A DNA stretch of 47,154 bases from an uncultured Prochlorococcus sp. (GCA_902527105.1 CABZNT010000011.1:1-47154), one strand, 5' to 3'. Positions 33,240 to 42,128 are shown, counted from the first letter of the stretch. Program-made: numbers and translations. Notes: generated by a model not told the origin, from the letters alone.

Positions 33240-34364
33240 TTACCTTATTAAATACTTTATCCATCTGCAATCTATCCCCCCATTACTAACAGGAATTTTC
33301 AATGAAGATTTCATTTTCAAATATTTTGTTAGTTTAGGATTTCCGCTTAGTAGCCAAAATTCCCAACCTGAAAAATTATTTTTTAGAAAAATTCCCATTT
33401 GTTCATATAAGCAAATCAATTCATTTTCATCGCCCAATTTTTTGCCGTATGGAGGATTACATATAATGATCCCCGGTTTACAACTTAATTGCAGTGCTAA
33501 AAAATCATTATTTATAATTTCAATATAATTTTTGAGTCCAGCCAATGATATGTTTACATTCGCCTGTTCAAAAACCTTTTTATTGATTTCGCAGCCTATT
33601 ATTGTTGGTAATTTTTCATAATTTATAATTTTATTTTTTGCCTTATTTTTTTCATTAAGATAAATATCTTTCCTAAAGTCCAACCAATTCTCAAAAAGAT
33701 ATACTTGATCAATATTTATGGGAACTCCAAGGAATTGGTTTACTGCCTCAATTAAAAAAGTTCCTGAACCACACATAAAATCAATTAATGGGACTTTACC
33801 ATTCCACTGAGTCATATTTATCAATCCAGAAGCTAAATTTTCTTTTAATGGAGCATTTCCAATTGCGGGTCTGTAGCCCCTTTTGTGTAAGCTATCTATG
33901 CTGCTTTGAAGACTAAGAATTGCTTTATTGTTATTTAAATGCAGATGAATTATAAAATCAGGATTATCTAGGGAAATATTTGATCTTTTATTCCAAACTG
34001 CCTTTTGCAAATCAGTTATAGAATTTTTTACTTCAAGAGCAGTGAAATGTGTATGACTTAAAGAAGATGTTCTCCCAGTTACTTGAACATTAAACGTTTT
34101 ATCAAAGTGCAACCAATTTAACCAATCAAATGAATCTCTAACCCCCTCATATAAAGAGAGCTTGTCATAGCAATTAAAAGTTGCAATTTCTCTATAAAAA
34201 CGAAAAGCTAATCTGGAATAAAAATGAACTCTATAAAAAGTATCAACATCACATTCAAAATTAATAAATCTTTTATGAGTATTAATATCGAAGCCACCTA
34301 AATTTGAAATTTCTTCAGCTAAAGATTTCTCTAGGCCCTCTGGAGCTGATGCCACTACATTCAT
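33240..34364 (-). CDS. THUMP-domain RNA (guanine-N2) methyltransferase, RlmL/UPF0020 type
   Basis: 374 aa. The N-terminal 155 residues form a ferredoxin-like/THUMP RNA-binding region (ASAPEGLEKSLAEEISNLGG, then the late-THUMP block FNVQVTGRTSSLSHTHFTAL). Next come a Rossmann methyltransferase with SAM motif DFMCGSGTFLIEAV and the catalytic NPPYGKKLG. NPPY enzymes of this layout modify 23S rRNA G2445 or tRNA guanines. Older annotations call them N6-adenine DNA methylases. The ATG at 34364 is preferred over an in-frame TTG two codons upstream. Divergent from the ssrA locus. Confidence 0.88.
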   Translation of the reverse strand: MNVVASAPEGLEKSLAEEISNLGGFDINTHKRFINFECDVDTFYRVHFYSRLAFRFYREIATFNCYDKLSLYEGVRDSFDWLNWLHFDKTFNVQVTGRTSSLSHTHFTALEVKNSITDLQKAVWNKRSNISLDNPDFIIHLHLNNNKAILSLQSSIDSLHKRGYRPAIGNAPLKENLASGLINMTQWNGKVPLIDFMCGSGTFLIEAVNQFLGVPINIDQVYLFENWLDFRKDIYLNEKNKAKNKIINYEKLPTIIGCEINKKVFEQANVNISLAGLKNYIEIINNDFLALQLSCKPGIIICNPPYGKKLGDENELICLYEQMGIFLKNNFSGWEFWLLSGNPKLTKYLKMKSSLKIPVSNGGIDCRWIKYLIR

Positions 34365-34568
34365 ATACAATAAAAAACTTAATAAAAAAACTATTCAATA
34401 ACCATTTTGCCTGTCAGAATATAAATGTCCAATTGGACTAGGTGATCTCAACCGATGTTTCGGACAGCGGTTCGATTCCGCTCAACTCCACTATTTGGGG
34501 TTGTAATGGTTTCGACGGGGCATAAGGAAGGTGACTGAAGCCGGCTCGGTTAGAGCAAAAACACAAAC

Positions 34569-34619
34569 GCTAACAAAATCGTTAGTTTCTCCCGTCAAAC
34601 AGCACCAGTTGCTGCTTGA
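34569..34619 (+). other. tmRNA proteolysis-tag reading frame
   Basis: Seventeen codons within ssrA read ANKIVSFSRQTAPVAA then TGA. The C-terminal VAA is the degron read by ClpXP-type proteases. The true resume codon may be GCT (34569) or AAC (34572). Confidence 0.9.
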
Positions 34620-34667
34620 TCCTAAAGGAGATGGGGTTATATCAGCCTTATCAACCAAATGATACGA

Positions 34668-34692
34668 GGAGTCTGGAAGGACTCCATTTTTT
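34668..34692 (+). terminator. Intrinsic terminator of ssrA
   Basis: A perfect 6-bp stem GGAGTC-TGGAAG-GACTCC is followed by ATTTTTT. It closes the coding half of the tmRNA. The hairpin may also be part of the RNA's own 3' structure. Confidence 0.75.
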
Positions 34693-34783
34693 AAATAACT
34701 AAGTAGTTGTAGTGGATAATTGATTAGTGTGTAAATATTGCTGCTATTGCTTGTATTAAAAAGAATTTTTTTAATTTTATAAG

Positions 34784-34823
34784 TATAAATACCGAGAAGA
34801 TAAGTTTTAAATTAATTTATCTT
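34784..34823 (+). promoter_or_regulatory. Candidate -10 box and leader hairpin for the 49-aa gene
   Basis: TATAAA at 34784-34789 precedes a 7-bp inverted repeat AAGATAA (34797-34803) / TTATCTT (34817-34823). If transcription starts near 34797 the hairpin would sit at the 5' end of the message, 23 bases before the ATG. No good -35 is seen. Confidence 0.35.
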
Positions 34824-34846
34824 ATTAAAAAATCCAATCTTGCAAA

Positions 34847-34996
34847 ATGGAATCTAATAAAAAACTAAATGACTTGATAATAAATCTTAAACCAAAAGTT
34901 ATTAGATTCACTGGTGAAAAATTTCCCAATGAACTATGGAATAGTGGTTATCAAATAAAAAAAAATAAGAAAATATCTAGCAAAAAATTTATTTAA
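34847..34996 (+). CDS. Small basic protein, 49 aa, unknown function
   Basis: The frame reads MESNKKLNDLIINLKPKVIR, then FTGEKFPNELWNSGYQIKKN and a lysine-rich end, KKISSKKFI. It is soluble and strongly basic, and could bind nucleic acid or ribosomes. Its stop overlaps the stop of the convergent aldo/keto reductase by 4 bases, like other convergent pairs in this window, which favours a true gene. No family recognised. Confidence 0.6.
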   Translation: MESNKKLNDLIINLKPKVIRFTGEKFPNELWNSGYQIKKNKKISSKKFI

Positions 34997-35955
34997 TTAC
35001 TCGAAAAAGGATTTTTCGGCATTTTTTTTAAACATTTTTTTGAAGCTTCCTGAAGTTCTTTAAATTCATTTTTATTTAAATTCCAATTAAATACATTCGA
35101 TACATCTATAACTTGAGATTTTTTTCGCATTCCAACGAGTGGAATAGTTCCCTGATAACAACACCAATTAATTGCTACTTGAGCTTGGGAAACTGATCTT
35201 TTATGCGCAATTCTTTTTAGACACCGCCGCAATTCATATGTTGGTTTTTTATAGTTTTCAAATAAAGCATTACGAATAAAACTTTTTTCTTTATTTTCTT
35301 CTTTATCTGGATCAATACAAAGTATTCCAAAAGACAAAGGACTATAAGCTAAGAAATCAATATTATTTTCTTCGCAAATTTTTTTTACCTGATATTGTTT
35401 TTTTAAATCGGGAGCAAGCAAAGAAAACTGTATCTGAACACTTTTTATACTCTGATCTCTTTTTGCCAAGAAATTAATTAATTTTGTCAATCTTTTTGGG
35501 CCTATATTTGATAAGCCGATTTGAAAATCAAAGCCTTGATCTTTTAAATCGCAAAGATTATTCAAAAGCCCTAATTCCTGCCAAGGATTGTATTTTGCAG
35601 TTGTCCAATGTAATTGCACTATATCTAATTTGTTATTAAGTCTTTCTAAACTTTTCAAAAAAGGTTTATTAAAACCTCTGTCACCGATTCTCCAGGGATA
35701 AGGTGCAAGTTTAGTTGCTACTTGAATTCTTTTTTTCTTTGCTGAAGGAGTATTTAGTAAAAATTTTCCTATCAACAATTCACTTCTGCCCTGAAGATTC
35801 CCAGTACCGTAAGAATCTGCAGTATCAATTAGATCGAAACCTCTTCGTAACGCTTCATCATATGTCTCACGTAAATCATCGTCATTTGTAGATTGGTAAT
35901 TCCAGAAAAGCTTATTCCCCCAAGACCATGTACCTAATCCAATTCTTTTCTTCAC
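34993..35955 (-). CDS. Aldo/keto reductase
   Basis: 320-aa NADPH-dependent TIM-barrel oxidoreductase. The catalytic tetrad is visible: Asp and Tyr in FDLIDTADSYGTG, Lys in QVATKLAPYP and His in DIVQLHWTT. The cofactor phosphate region appears late as PLVGMRKKSQVIDV. Length and motifs fit the general AKR family; the substrate is not predictable. The start is GTG at 35955 (KKRIGLGTWSWG). It is divergent from parA and ends against the 49-aa gene. Confidence 0.92.
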   Translation of the reverse strand: MKKRIGLGTWSWGNKLFWNYQSTNDDDLRETYDEALRRGFDLIDTADSYGTGNLQGRSELLIGKFLLNTPSAKKKRIQVATKLAPYPWRIGDRGFNKPFLKSLERLNNKLDIVQLHWTTAKYNPWQELGLLNNLCDLKDQGFDFQIGLSNIGPKRLTKLINFLAKRDQSIKSVQIQFSLLAPDLKKQYQVKKICEENNIDFLAYSPLSFGILCIDPDKEENKEKSFIRNALFENYKKPTYELRRCLKRIAHKRSVSQAQVAINWCCYQGTIPLVGMRKKSQVIDVSNVFNWNLNKNEFKELQEASKKCLKKMPKNPFSSN

Positions 35956-36056
35956 TAGCCAATCTAAATAAGGAACTTTATAAGGTTATCTAACAATATT
36001 AACTTCTTTAAAATATTTCAAAAAATAAGTTTTAAAGCGTTAAAAATCAATTGCTC

Positions 36057-36085
36057 TTGACATTAAGAAATTATTCTCCAAAGTA
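36057..36085 (+). promoter_or_regulatory. Candidate promoter of the orphan parA
   Basis: A consensus -35, TTGACA (36057-36062), stands 17 bases before a weak AAAGTA (36080-36085), about 20 bases upstream of the TTG start. Confidence 0.35.
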
Positions 36086-36105
36086 AGAGAAATAAAAATA
36101 AAAAA

Positions 36106-36777
36106 TTGTTCATTACCGTTTGCGGACAAAAAGGGGGAGTAGCCAAAACCTGTACAAGTATTCACCTTGCAAGTGTTTGGCATTCTGAAGGTAAAAAAGT
36201 TTGCATAGTCGATGCCGACAAGAATAGATCTGCTTTAGCATACGCATCAAGAGGCAATCTTCCATTTCCAGTTTTCCCCGTTAGTTCAGCTGCTAAAGCA
36301 TCAAGATCATCAGAAATTGTAATAACTGATGGCCAAGCTAGCAGTGATCAAGAAGAACTTAAACACTTAGCGTATGGTTCAGATTTAGTTATCTTACCTA
36401 CAACGGCAAAAGCAAGATCAGTGGAATTAACCGTTGAACTGGCAAATTTATTAAGCAACTTAAAAGTTAACCATGCAGTAGCAATAGTAAAAGTTGATTT
36501 TAGACAGCAAAAAGCAGCGCAACAAGCCAAAGCAGCTCTAGAAAATTTTGGTTTGTATGTTTTTGATACATTTATACCCTTACTTTCAGCATTTGATAAA
36601 GCAGAAGCCTCGGGAAATGCTGTATTTGAAGCTGTAGATGATTTAGGCAGATCAGATCCTCGTCGAATGACGGGCTGGTCTGCTTATTGTTCAATTGCCT
36701 CACAAATTCCATGCCTGATTTCGAAGCCCTCATTAGACACCAGCAACTCAAGCAACCAACAACCAATCAGCGCTTAA
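36106..36777 (+). CDS. Orphan ParA/MinD-superfamily ATPase
   Basis: 223 aa. The deviant Walker A is QKGGVAKTCTS with signature Lys9 and Lys14. Walker A' is IVDADKN (Asp36, Asp38) and Walker B is IVITDGQ (Asp75). It lacks the N-terminal DNA-binding domain of plasmid ParA and resembles small ParA/VirC1-like ATPases that position cargo on the nucleoid. No parB or parS-like array is adjacent. The start is TTG at 36106, placed exactly at the first beta strand. The 3' end is overlapped by 67 bases by a small membrane-protein gene, suggesting coupled expression. Confidence 0.88.
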   Translation: MFITVCGQKGGVAKTCTSIHLASVWHSEGKKVCIVDADKNRSALAYASRGNLPFPVFPVSSAAKASRSSEIVITDGQASSDQEELKHLAYGSDLVILPTTAKARSVELTVELANLLSNLKVNHAVAIVKVDFRQQKAAQQAKAALENFGLYVFDTFIPLLSAFDKAEASGNAVFEAVDDLGRSDPRRMTGWSAYCSIASQIPCLISKPSLDTSNSSNQQPISA

Positions 36778-36953
36778 AAGTAGTTGATTCTCCAAATTTT
36801 GAAGAAGAAAAAAACGAAGAAACAATAGTTAGACAATCTGGATTTTTAGTTAATTTTTTTGGAGGTTTTATAGGCTCTGTAATTGGAACTTTAACAATAC
36901 TATTTCTTCATATGAATGAATATCTACCATTAGATTTACTAAAACTTAAGTAG
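36711..36953 (+). CDS. Small membrane protein overlapping the parA 3' end, 80 aa
   Basis: From ATG 36711 the product starts MPDFEALIRHQQLKQ. A polar, Glu-rich N-half is followed by one strong span (FLVNFFGGFIGSVIGTLTIL) and a short end, NEYLPLDLLKLK. It overlaps parA in a different frame for 67 bases and ends 8 bases into the convergent argJ. A further-upstream ATG at 36687 would extend it by eight residues. The family is not recognised. A partner or membrane anchor for the ParA-like ATPase is a reasonable guess. Confidence 0.7.
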   Translation: MPDFEALIRHQQLKQPTTNQRLKVVDSPNFEEEKNEETIVRQSGFLVNFFGGFIGSVIGTLTILFLHMNEYLPLDLLKLK

Positions 36954-38184
36954 TATATTCGCTATTAATTTCAATATACTTTTTAGACAGATCGCACCCC
37001 CAAGCTGTGCCTTTCGATTCGCCAGAATTTAGATTAATCATAATTTGTACAATATCATGTACTAAATATCTACCTTTCATTCTGGACTTAATATAGTCTG
37101 TGACTTTTTGTTGATCAAATTTATTTAACTTACCTTTTTCCAAAATCTGAGCGTTTCCTATATACAAGTCAACGTCATTTAAATTAAATTTAACTCCAGA
37201 ATTGCCTGCGGCAGAAATGATTCGTCCCCAATTAGGATCACAACCATGTATCGCAGTTTTTACCAAGGCAGAATTACAAATAGATTTCGCAAGCATAATT
37301 GCATCATCTGTATTTTTTGCTCCTTGAACCAAAACTTCTAATAAACAATTTGCTCCCTCTCCGTCCCTTGCAATACTTCTTGCCAAGTTCTGACATACAA
37401 TATCAACCCCTTGTTGGATAATTGGAAAAAACCTTTTTTCAATTTTCTCTCCTGCATTTATTCCAACAAAAGAATCATTTGTGCTTGTCTCTCCATCAAC
37501 TGATATTGCATTAAAAGATTTTTTAACCGCAATAGCAATCATTTTGTCCCATTCTTCTTTTTGAATACCCACATCACAGGTTAGAAAAGCAAGCATTGTA
37601 GCCATGTTGGGGTAAATCATTCCTGAACCTTTTGCAAATCCTGCTATTTTTATTTTTCTACCTTGAATAATCGTCTCTATTGACACTTTTTTCAAAGTCA
37701 AATCAGTAGTTAAAATTGCTTCTGCTGCATTTTCAAAATTATTATCCTTTAAATCACTAACTAAATTCGGTAGATTTTTTACTAAATCATTTATTTGTAT
37801 TGGAACACCAATTACACCAGTTGAGCACATTAAAACTTCTTCTTCTTTTATTCCTAAAAGTTCCGCAATCTTTCCTGTAGCAATTTGAAAATGTTGAATA
37901 CCAAGATTTCCTGTACAGGCATTTGCTTGACCAGAATTAATTAGTATTGCTCTTACAAAACCTGAAGTTGTTTTAATCCTTTCCTCACAAATATCCACAC
38001 AAGAAGCGCGAACTATTGATTGAGTAAACATCCCACTAAAAATACTTCCTTCTGGAGCGAGTATTAGTGCTAAATCTTTTTTATTAGAAGCTTTTAAACC
38101 AGCAGATATCCCAGCAAAAAGAAACCCCTTAGGTGTCACCTTACTGTCATCAACAAACGACCAATTGGAATCTAACTGGCTCAA
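36946..38184 (-). CDS. argJ: Bifunctional glutamate N-acetyltransferase/ornithine acetyltransferase
   Basis: 412-aa enzyme of the arginine cycle that moves acetyl from N-acetylornithine to glutamate. The self-cleavage site is intact: GSGMIYPNMATML, with nucleophile Thr196 starting the beta chain. Further landmarks are LINSGQANACTG, CSTGVIG and GCDPNWGRIISAAG. The start is a TTG at 38184; no nearer ATG gives the full N-terminus. speA, another arginine-linked gene, lies 4 kb away. The gene is convergent with the small membrane-protein gene and divergent from coaE. Confidence 0.95.
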   Translation of the reverse strand: MSQLDSNWSFVDDSKVTPKGFLFAGISAGLKASNKKDLALILAPEGSIFSGMFTQSIVRASCVDICEERIKTTSGFVRAILINSGQANACTGNLGIQHFQIATGKIAELLGIKEEEVLMCSTGVIGVPIQINDLVKNLPNLVSDLKDNNFENAAEAILTTDLTLKKVSIETIIQGRKIKIAGFAKGSGMIYPNMATMLAFLTCDVGIQKEEWDKMIAIAVKKSFNAISVDGETSTNDSFVGINAGEKIEKRFFPIIQQGVDIVCQNLARSIARDGEGANCLLEVLVQGAKNTDDAIMLAKSICNSALVKTAIHGCDPNWGRIISAAGNSGVKFNLNDVDLYIGNAQILEKGKLNKFDQQKVTDYIKSRMKGRYLVHDIVQIMINLNSGESKGTAWGCDLSKKYIEINSEYTT

Positions 38185-38260
38185 ACTTTTTGGTATTTTA
38201 ATTTATACTAACTACTCTTTAATACTAAAGAAACTAAGTAATTAGATTATTATTAATTAT

Positions 38261-38878
38261 ATGGATATTCTTCAAAAATTAAAAAACAACCAAAGAAGAA
38301 TTGGTTTAACAGGAGGTATTGCAAGTGGGAAGACAACCATAACTAATTACATTAAAAAACATAAAAACATTCCAATATTAGATGCAGATCATTTTTCAAG
38401 AGAATTAATAAAACCAAATACATATGGATATAAGAAAATTTTAGATTATTTTGGAAATAAAATTATTGATAATAAAAACAATTCAGATAGGGAAATAAAC
38501 AGAAAACTTTTAAGGAACATTATTTTTAAACATTCAGCAAGCAAGGAATGGATTGAAAAACTGCTTCACCCATTGATTAAAGAAAAAATGATAGAAGAAT
38601 GCAGTCAATACAAAAATAATCAAACTATAGTATTGGTTATTCCTTTATTATTTGAAGCAAAATTTGAAGATATTTGCACTGAAATATGGTTAGTGAAATG
38701 TCCTAAAGAACTACAAAAAAAAAGACTTGTCAAAAGAGATAAAATTAGCGAAAAAGAAGCATATAACTCTATTAATCTTCAATTAAGTTTTGAAGAAAAA
38801 AGAAAATTTTCAGACGTTATTTTAGATAATTCAGATGATCAAGATAAATGGATAAATACAATAAGAGAGCTTCTTTGA
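38261..38878 (+). CDS. coaE: Dephospho-CoA kinase
   Basis: 205-aa P-loop kinase that catalyses the last step of CoA synthesis. Walker A is GLTGGIASGKTT near residue 16. LDADHFSRELIKPN and VIPLLFEAKFED match the CoaE substrate-binding core, and VKCPKELQKKRLVKRD is the lid region with arginine. Length is typical. It ends 4 bases from convergent gatB. With coaX at about 5 kb, both ends of the CoA pathway are present here. Confidence 0.94.
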   Translation: MDILQKLKNNQRRIGLTGGIASGKTTITNYIKKHKNIPILDADHFSRELIKPNTYGYKKILDYFGNKIIDNKNNSDREINRKLLRNIIFKHSASKEWIEKLLHPLIKEKMIEECSQYKNNQTIVLVIPLLFEAKFEDICTEIWLVKCPKELQKKRLVKRDKISEKEAYNSINLQLSFEEKRKFSDVILDNSDDQDKWINTIRELL

Positions 38879-38882
38879 AACT

Positions 38883-40355
38883 TTAGCTGTTCAATTTTCC
38901 TGCAAGAAGTTTATTCGCAAGTTTAGGATCAGCTTTACCTTTTGTTCTTTTCATTAGTTGACCAACAAAAAAACCAAGTAATTTGGTTTTACCATTTCTA
39001 AATGCTTGAACCTCATTTGGATGTTCAGTTATAAGTTCATCAATTATTGGTAAAATACTTGAAGAATCAGATATCATAGCTAACCCCTTTTCCTCAACTA
39101 ATTTTTTCGGAGAAATATTTTTTTGAATTAGTTCAGGTAAAATTTCTTTTGCAATTTTTCCACTGATAGTTTTATTTGAAATCATGCTAATCATTTCAGC
39201 AAGATTTTCAGGACTAAGTTTTAAGTCACTGAAACTAAGTTTATTTGCTTTTAAATAACCCACAATATCACTTGTTACCCAATTTGAAGCTAGTTTGGCC
39301 TCAACACCATTAGCTACTGTTTCTTCAAAAAAGTTTGCCATGTTAATTTCATCAGAAATTACCCTTGCATCATATGAAGATAACCCAAATTCACTGACAT
39401 ATTTATTTCTTTTCTTTGAAGGTAATTCTGGAAGTTCATTTAACCATATTTCTTTTTGGGCTTTTGTTATTTCAATTGGTCCTAAGTCAGGATCAGGAAA
39501 ATATCTATAGTCACTGCTGCCTTCTTTCATTCTCATACTTTTTGTTAATTGCTTAGCTTCATCCCATAACCTTGTTTCTTGGAAAATTTTTCCTCCATTT
39601 TCATAAACTTCTATTTGTCTAGCTATTTCATAATCACAAGCCTTTTGAATTGCAGAAAATGAATTCATATTTTTTATTTCCACTTTGGTACCAAAAGGAG
39701 CATTAGGTCCTTTTCTCACTGAAATATTGACATCGCATCGCAAGGAACCCTCTTGCATATTTCCATCTGATACTCCTAAATATCTAACTGTTCTTCTAAT
39801 CTCTGAAGCATATTCAGATGCCTCTTTACCTGATCTAATATCTGGTTTACTTACAATCTCGCAAAGTGCAATGCCTGCACGATTGTAGTCAACTAAGGAA
39901 TACTTAGAACCAGCTAATCTGTCACTACCTGAATGGACTAGTTTGCCAGCATCTTCTTCCATATGAAGCCTTTCTATACCAATTTTTTTGAAGTAGGGTT
40001 CTTTGTCCTTTTCAATTATTTCAACCTCTAACCAGCCATTTTCAGCTAATGGCTCATCAAATTGTGAAATTTGATAATTTTTAGGCAGATCAGGATAAAA
40101 ATATTGTTTTCTATCAAATTTACAATGTTCTGCAACATTTAAATTTAATGCTAAAGAAGTTTTTACAGCATACTCAAGAACAGCCTCATTCAAAACTGGA
40201 AGAGTTCCTGGTAACCCACAAACTACAGGATCTATATGGGTATTAGGTGCATCACCAAAAGCTGTTGACGCAGATGTAAATATCTTACTTTTCGTATTAA
40301 GCTGTACATGAGTTTCTAAACCAATCACAGCTTCCCAAGATTCCAAATTGTTCAT
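38883..40355 (-). CDS. gatB: Aspartyl/glutamyl-tRNA(Asn/Gln) amidotransferase subunit B
   Basis: 490-aa subunit of GatCAB, which turns Glu-tRNA(Gln) into Gln-tRNA(Gln). The opening WEAVIGLETHVQLNTKSKIF, the metal/tRNA face YFYPDLPKNYQISQ, and ADPKLANKLLAGKL at the C-terminal tail domain are diagnostic. The correct start is the ATG at 40355; the open frame extends 19 codons upstream (MIWSSFPLYP...), but that part is not GatB-like. gatA and gatC are not adjacent. Confidence 0.96.
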   Translation of the reverse strand: MNNLESWEAVIGLETHVQLNTKSKIFTSASTAFGDAPNTHIDPVVCGLPGTLPVLNEAVLEYAVKTSLALNLNVAEHCKFDRKQYFYPDLPKNYQISQFDEPLAENGWLEVEIIEKDKEPYFKKIGIERLHMEEDAGKLVHSGSDRLAGSKYSLVDYNRAGIALCEIVSKPDIRSGKEASEYASEIRRTVRYLGVSDGNMQEGSLRCDVNISVRKGPNAPFGTKVEIKNMNSFSAIQKACDYEIARQIEVYENGGKIFQETRLWDEAKQLTKSMRMKEGSSDYRYFPDPDLGPIEITKAQKEIWLNELPELPSKKRNKYVSEFGLSSYDARVISDEINMANFFEETVANGVEAKLASNWVTSDIVGYLKANKLSFSDLKLSPENLAEMISMISNKTISGKIAKEILPELIQKNISPKKLVEEKGLAMISDSSSILPIIDELITEHPNEVQAFRNGKTKLLGFFVGQLMKRTKGKADPKLANKLLAGKLNS

Positions 40356-40434
40356 TTTCAAAAGTCTCTTTATTAATATTATTGGATATAAAGGAAAAGA
40401 GGACCAAATCACAAATAAAAATATTAATTTTTAA

Positions 40435-41544
40435 ATGACACAAGAAACCAAAAATTCAATATTAATTATTGGCGGAGGACTTCTAGGTTTGTCTATTGCT
40501 TATGAATTTTCTAGAAATAACTTCAAAGTTTTAGTTTTAAGCAAAAACAGAAATGAATCAGCTGGATTTGTTGCTGCAGGAATGCTAGCTACTCATGCCG
40601 AAGGGCTTGAAGATGAATTACTAAAATTTGGCCAAGAAAGTCAAAGTCTAATTCCAAGATGGATAAAAAGTATTGAACAAGATAGTAATATTAAATGCGG
40701 TCTAAAAAAATGTGGCATAGTAGTTCCTTTTAAAAACAAAGAAGATCTTGAAGAGTTTCCCACTTATGCATATGGAAAATATTTAAATCACAAAGATCTT
40801 CAAACAGAAATTAATGGAATGAATTCTATTTGGAAACATGGTTTACTTTTTGAACAAGATGGTCAAATAGATAACCGAAGAAGACTGATGCGTGCTCTTG
40901 AGAGAGCATGCTCCTTACATGGAGTCGAATTTCAAGAAGGATCAGAAGTAGAGGATTTGACATTAGAAAAAAACAAAATTACAGGAGCAACAGTTTTATG
41001 TGCAACTGGGGAACTAAAAAAAATTAACTGCGAAAAAGCAATTATATGCAGCGGTGCTTGGAGTAAAAAAATTTTTAATAAGATTCCAGTCTTTCCTGTA
41101 AAGGGACAAATGCTATCAATACAAGGTCCAACAAATTTTTTGAAAAGAGTTATTTTTGGTCCAAAAACTTATTTAGTTCCCCGTGATGATGGACTCATTA
41201 TCGTTGGAGCGACAGTTGAAAAAGATTCAAAATTCAATCAAGGTAATACTCCTAATGGAATAAAACAACTGCAAGAAGGCATTCGCTCTTTATTACCAGA
41301 AGCTATTAATTGGCCACAAATGGAACATTGGTGGGGATTCAGACCTTGCACACCAGATCTAAAACCAATAATTGGAAAATCAAAAATTGAAAACCTTTTT
41401 ATAGCTACAGGACATTACAGAAATGGAGTTTTATTTTCTGCAATAACAAGTGATCTTCTTTTGAAAATAGTTCAAAATAAAAGTCTCAAAGAAATAGAAA
41501 AAAGCTTTTTAGAAAAATTTAGTTTAAATAGATTTGAGATTTAA
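40435..41544 (+). CDS. thiO: Glycine oxidase ThiO-like FAD-dependent amine oxidase
   Basis: 369 aa of the DAO/ThiO family. The N-terminal FAD motif is IIGGGLLGLSIAYEFSRN, and SAGFVAAGMLATHAEG follows. The late block HWWGFRPCTPDLKPIIGKS and the end GHYRNGVLFSAITSDLL are the ThiO hallmarks (flavin and carboxylate binding). ThiO oxidises glycine to iminoglycine for the thiazole half of thiamine. D-amino-acid dehydrogenase is the nearest alternative, less likely given the HYRNGV end. Confidence 0.87.
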   Translation: MTQETKNSILIIGGGLLGLSIAYEFSRNNFKVLVLSKNRNESAGFVAAGMLATHAEGLEDELLKFGQESQSLIPRWIKSIEQDSNIKCGLKKCGIVVPFKNKEDLEEFPTYAYGKYLNHKDLQTEINGMNSIWKHGLLFEQDGQIDNRRRLMRALERACSLHGVEFQEGSEVEDLTLEKNKITGATVLCATGELKKINCEKAIICSGAWSKKIFNKIPVFPVKGQMLSIQGPTNFLKRVIFGPKTYLVPRDDGLIIVGATVEKDSKFNQGNTPNGIKQLQEGIRSLLPEAINWPQMEHWWGFRPCTPDLKPIIGKSKIENLFIATGHYRNGVLFSAITSDLLLKIVQNKSLKEIEKSFLEKFSLNRFEI

Positions 41545-41547
41545 ATT

Positions 41548-42006
41548 TTAATTTTCAGATCGCCATTTCGCATCAGAAGTTTCCCACTCACATAATTCCT
41601 CTTCATTAAACCACAGATCAATTTCAAATTTTGCAGTATCTTCTCCATCAGAACCATGAATAATATTCCTCCCAATATCAATAGCTAGATCACCTCTAAT
41701 TGTTCCAGGCTCTGCTTCAAGAGGTTTTGTTGCACCTATTAGCTTTCTAGCACTCAAAATAACTCCTTCGCCTTCCCACACCATCGCTATAACAGGGCCG
41801 CTTGAGATAAAGTCTACTAAATCACCAAAAAAAGGTCTTTCTCTATGTACGCCATAATGATTTTGAGCAAGATCTTTTGAGGGGATTAATTGCTTTAATC
41901 CAACCAATTTAAATCCTTTTTTTTCAAATCTGCCAATAATCTCAGCAACATATCCTCTTTGAACTCCATCTGGTTTAATTGCAATAAAGGTTCTCTCTTT
42001 GGTCAT
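41548..42006 (-). CDS. ndk: Nucleoside diphosphate kinase
   Basis: 152-aa enzyme that balances NTP and dNTP pools. [14 protein letters not shown] opens the protein, and NIIHGSDG contains the phosphohistidine (His117). [10 protein letters not shown] and RGDLAID are further conserved blocks. It is monocistronic, 3 bases from convergent thiO and divergent from speA. Confidence 0.97.
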   Translation of the reverse strand: MTKERTFIAIKPDGVQRGYVAEIIGRFEKKGFKLVGLKQLIPSKDLAQNHYGVHRERPFFGDLVDFISSGPVIAMVWEGEGVILSARKLIGATKPLEAEPGTIRGDLAIDIGRNIIHGSDGEDTAKFEIDLWFNEEELCEWETSDAKWRSEN

Positions 42007-42128
42007 TTAGTTAATAATCACTCTATGTATATTCAACTTTTGGGTGGTAACTTGGCAAGTAATCATTAAAATAAAAGATATTGTTTTGAGTAATTTTCAA
42101 AAACATTTTTTAATCACTAAGACATAAA

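Larger units (their letters stand above)
34430..34692 (+). ncRNA. ssrA: Two-piece circularly permuted tmRNA (ssrA)
   Basis: The 3' acceptor half comes first. A T arm AGCGG-TTCGATT-CCGCT (34466-34482) runs into acceptor strand CAACTCC (34483-34489) and A90. Six bases later the coding half starts with GGGGTTG (34497-34503), which pairs fully with that strand (one G-U), followed by TAATGGTTTCGACGGGG, the conserved tmRNA 5' block. The tag frame is at 34569-34619. No CCA is encoded. This is the known cyanobacterial permuted form, cut into two RNAs. tmRNA with SmpB frees stalled ribosomes and tags the product for proteolysis. The outer 5' limit is approximate. Confidence 0.95.

Noticed and set aside
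36106..36777. Chromosome or plasmid partition ParA, implying a plasmid or mobile element
   Set aside because: No ParB, parS-like repeats, replication or integrase gene nearby, and the flanks are housekeeping genes on both sides.
40356..40412. Longer gatB with a 19-residue N-terminal extension
   Set aside because: The extension is hydrophobic and unlike GatB, while the ATG at 40355 gives the standard N-terminus just before WEAVIGLE.
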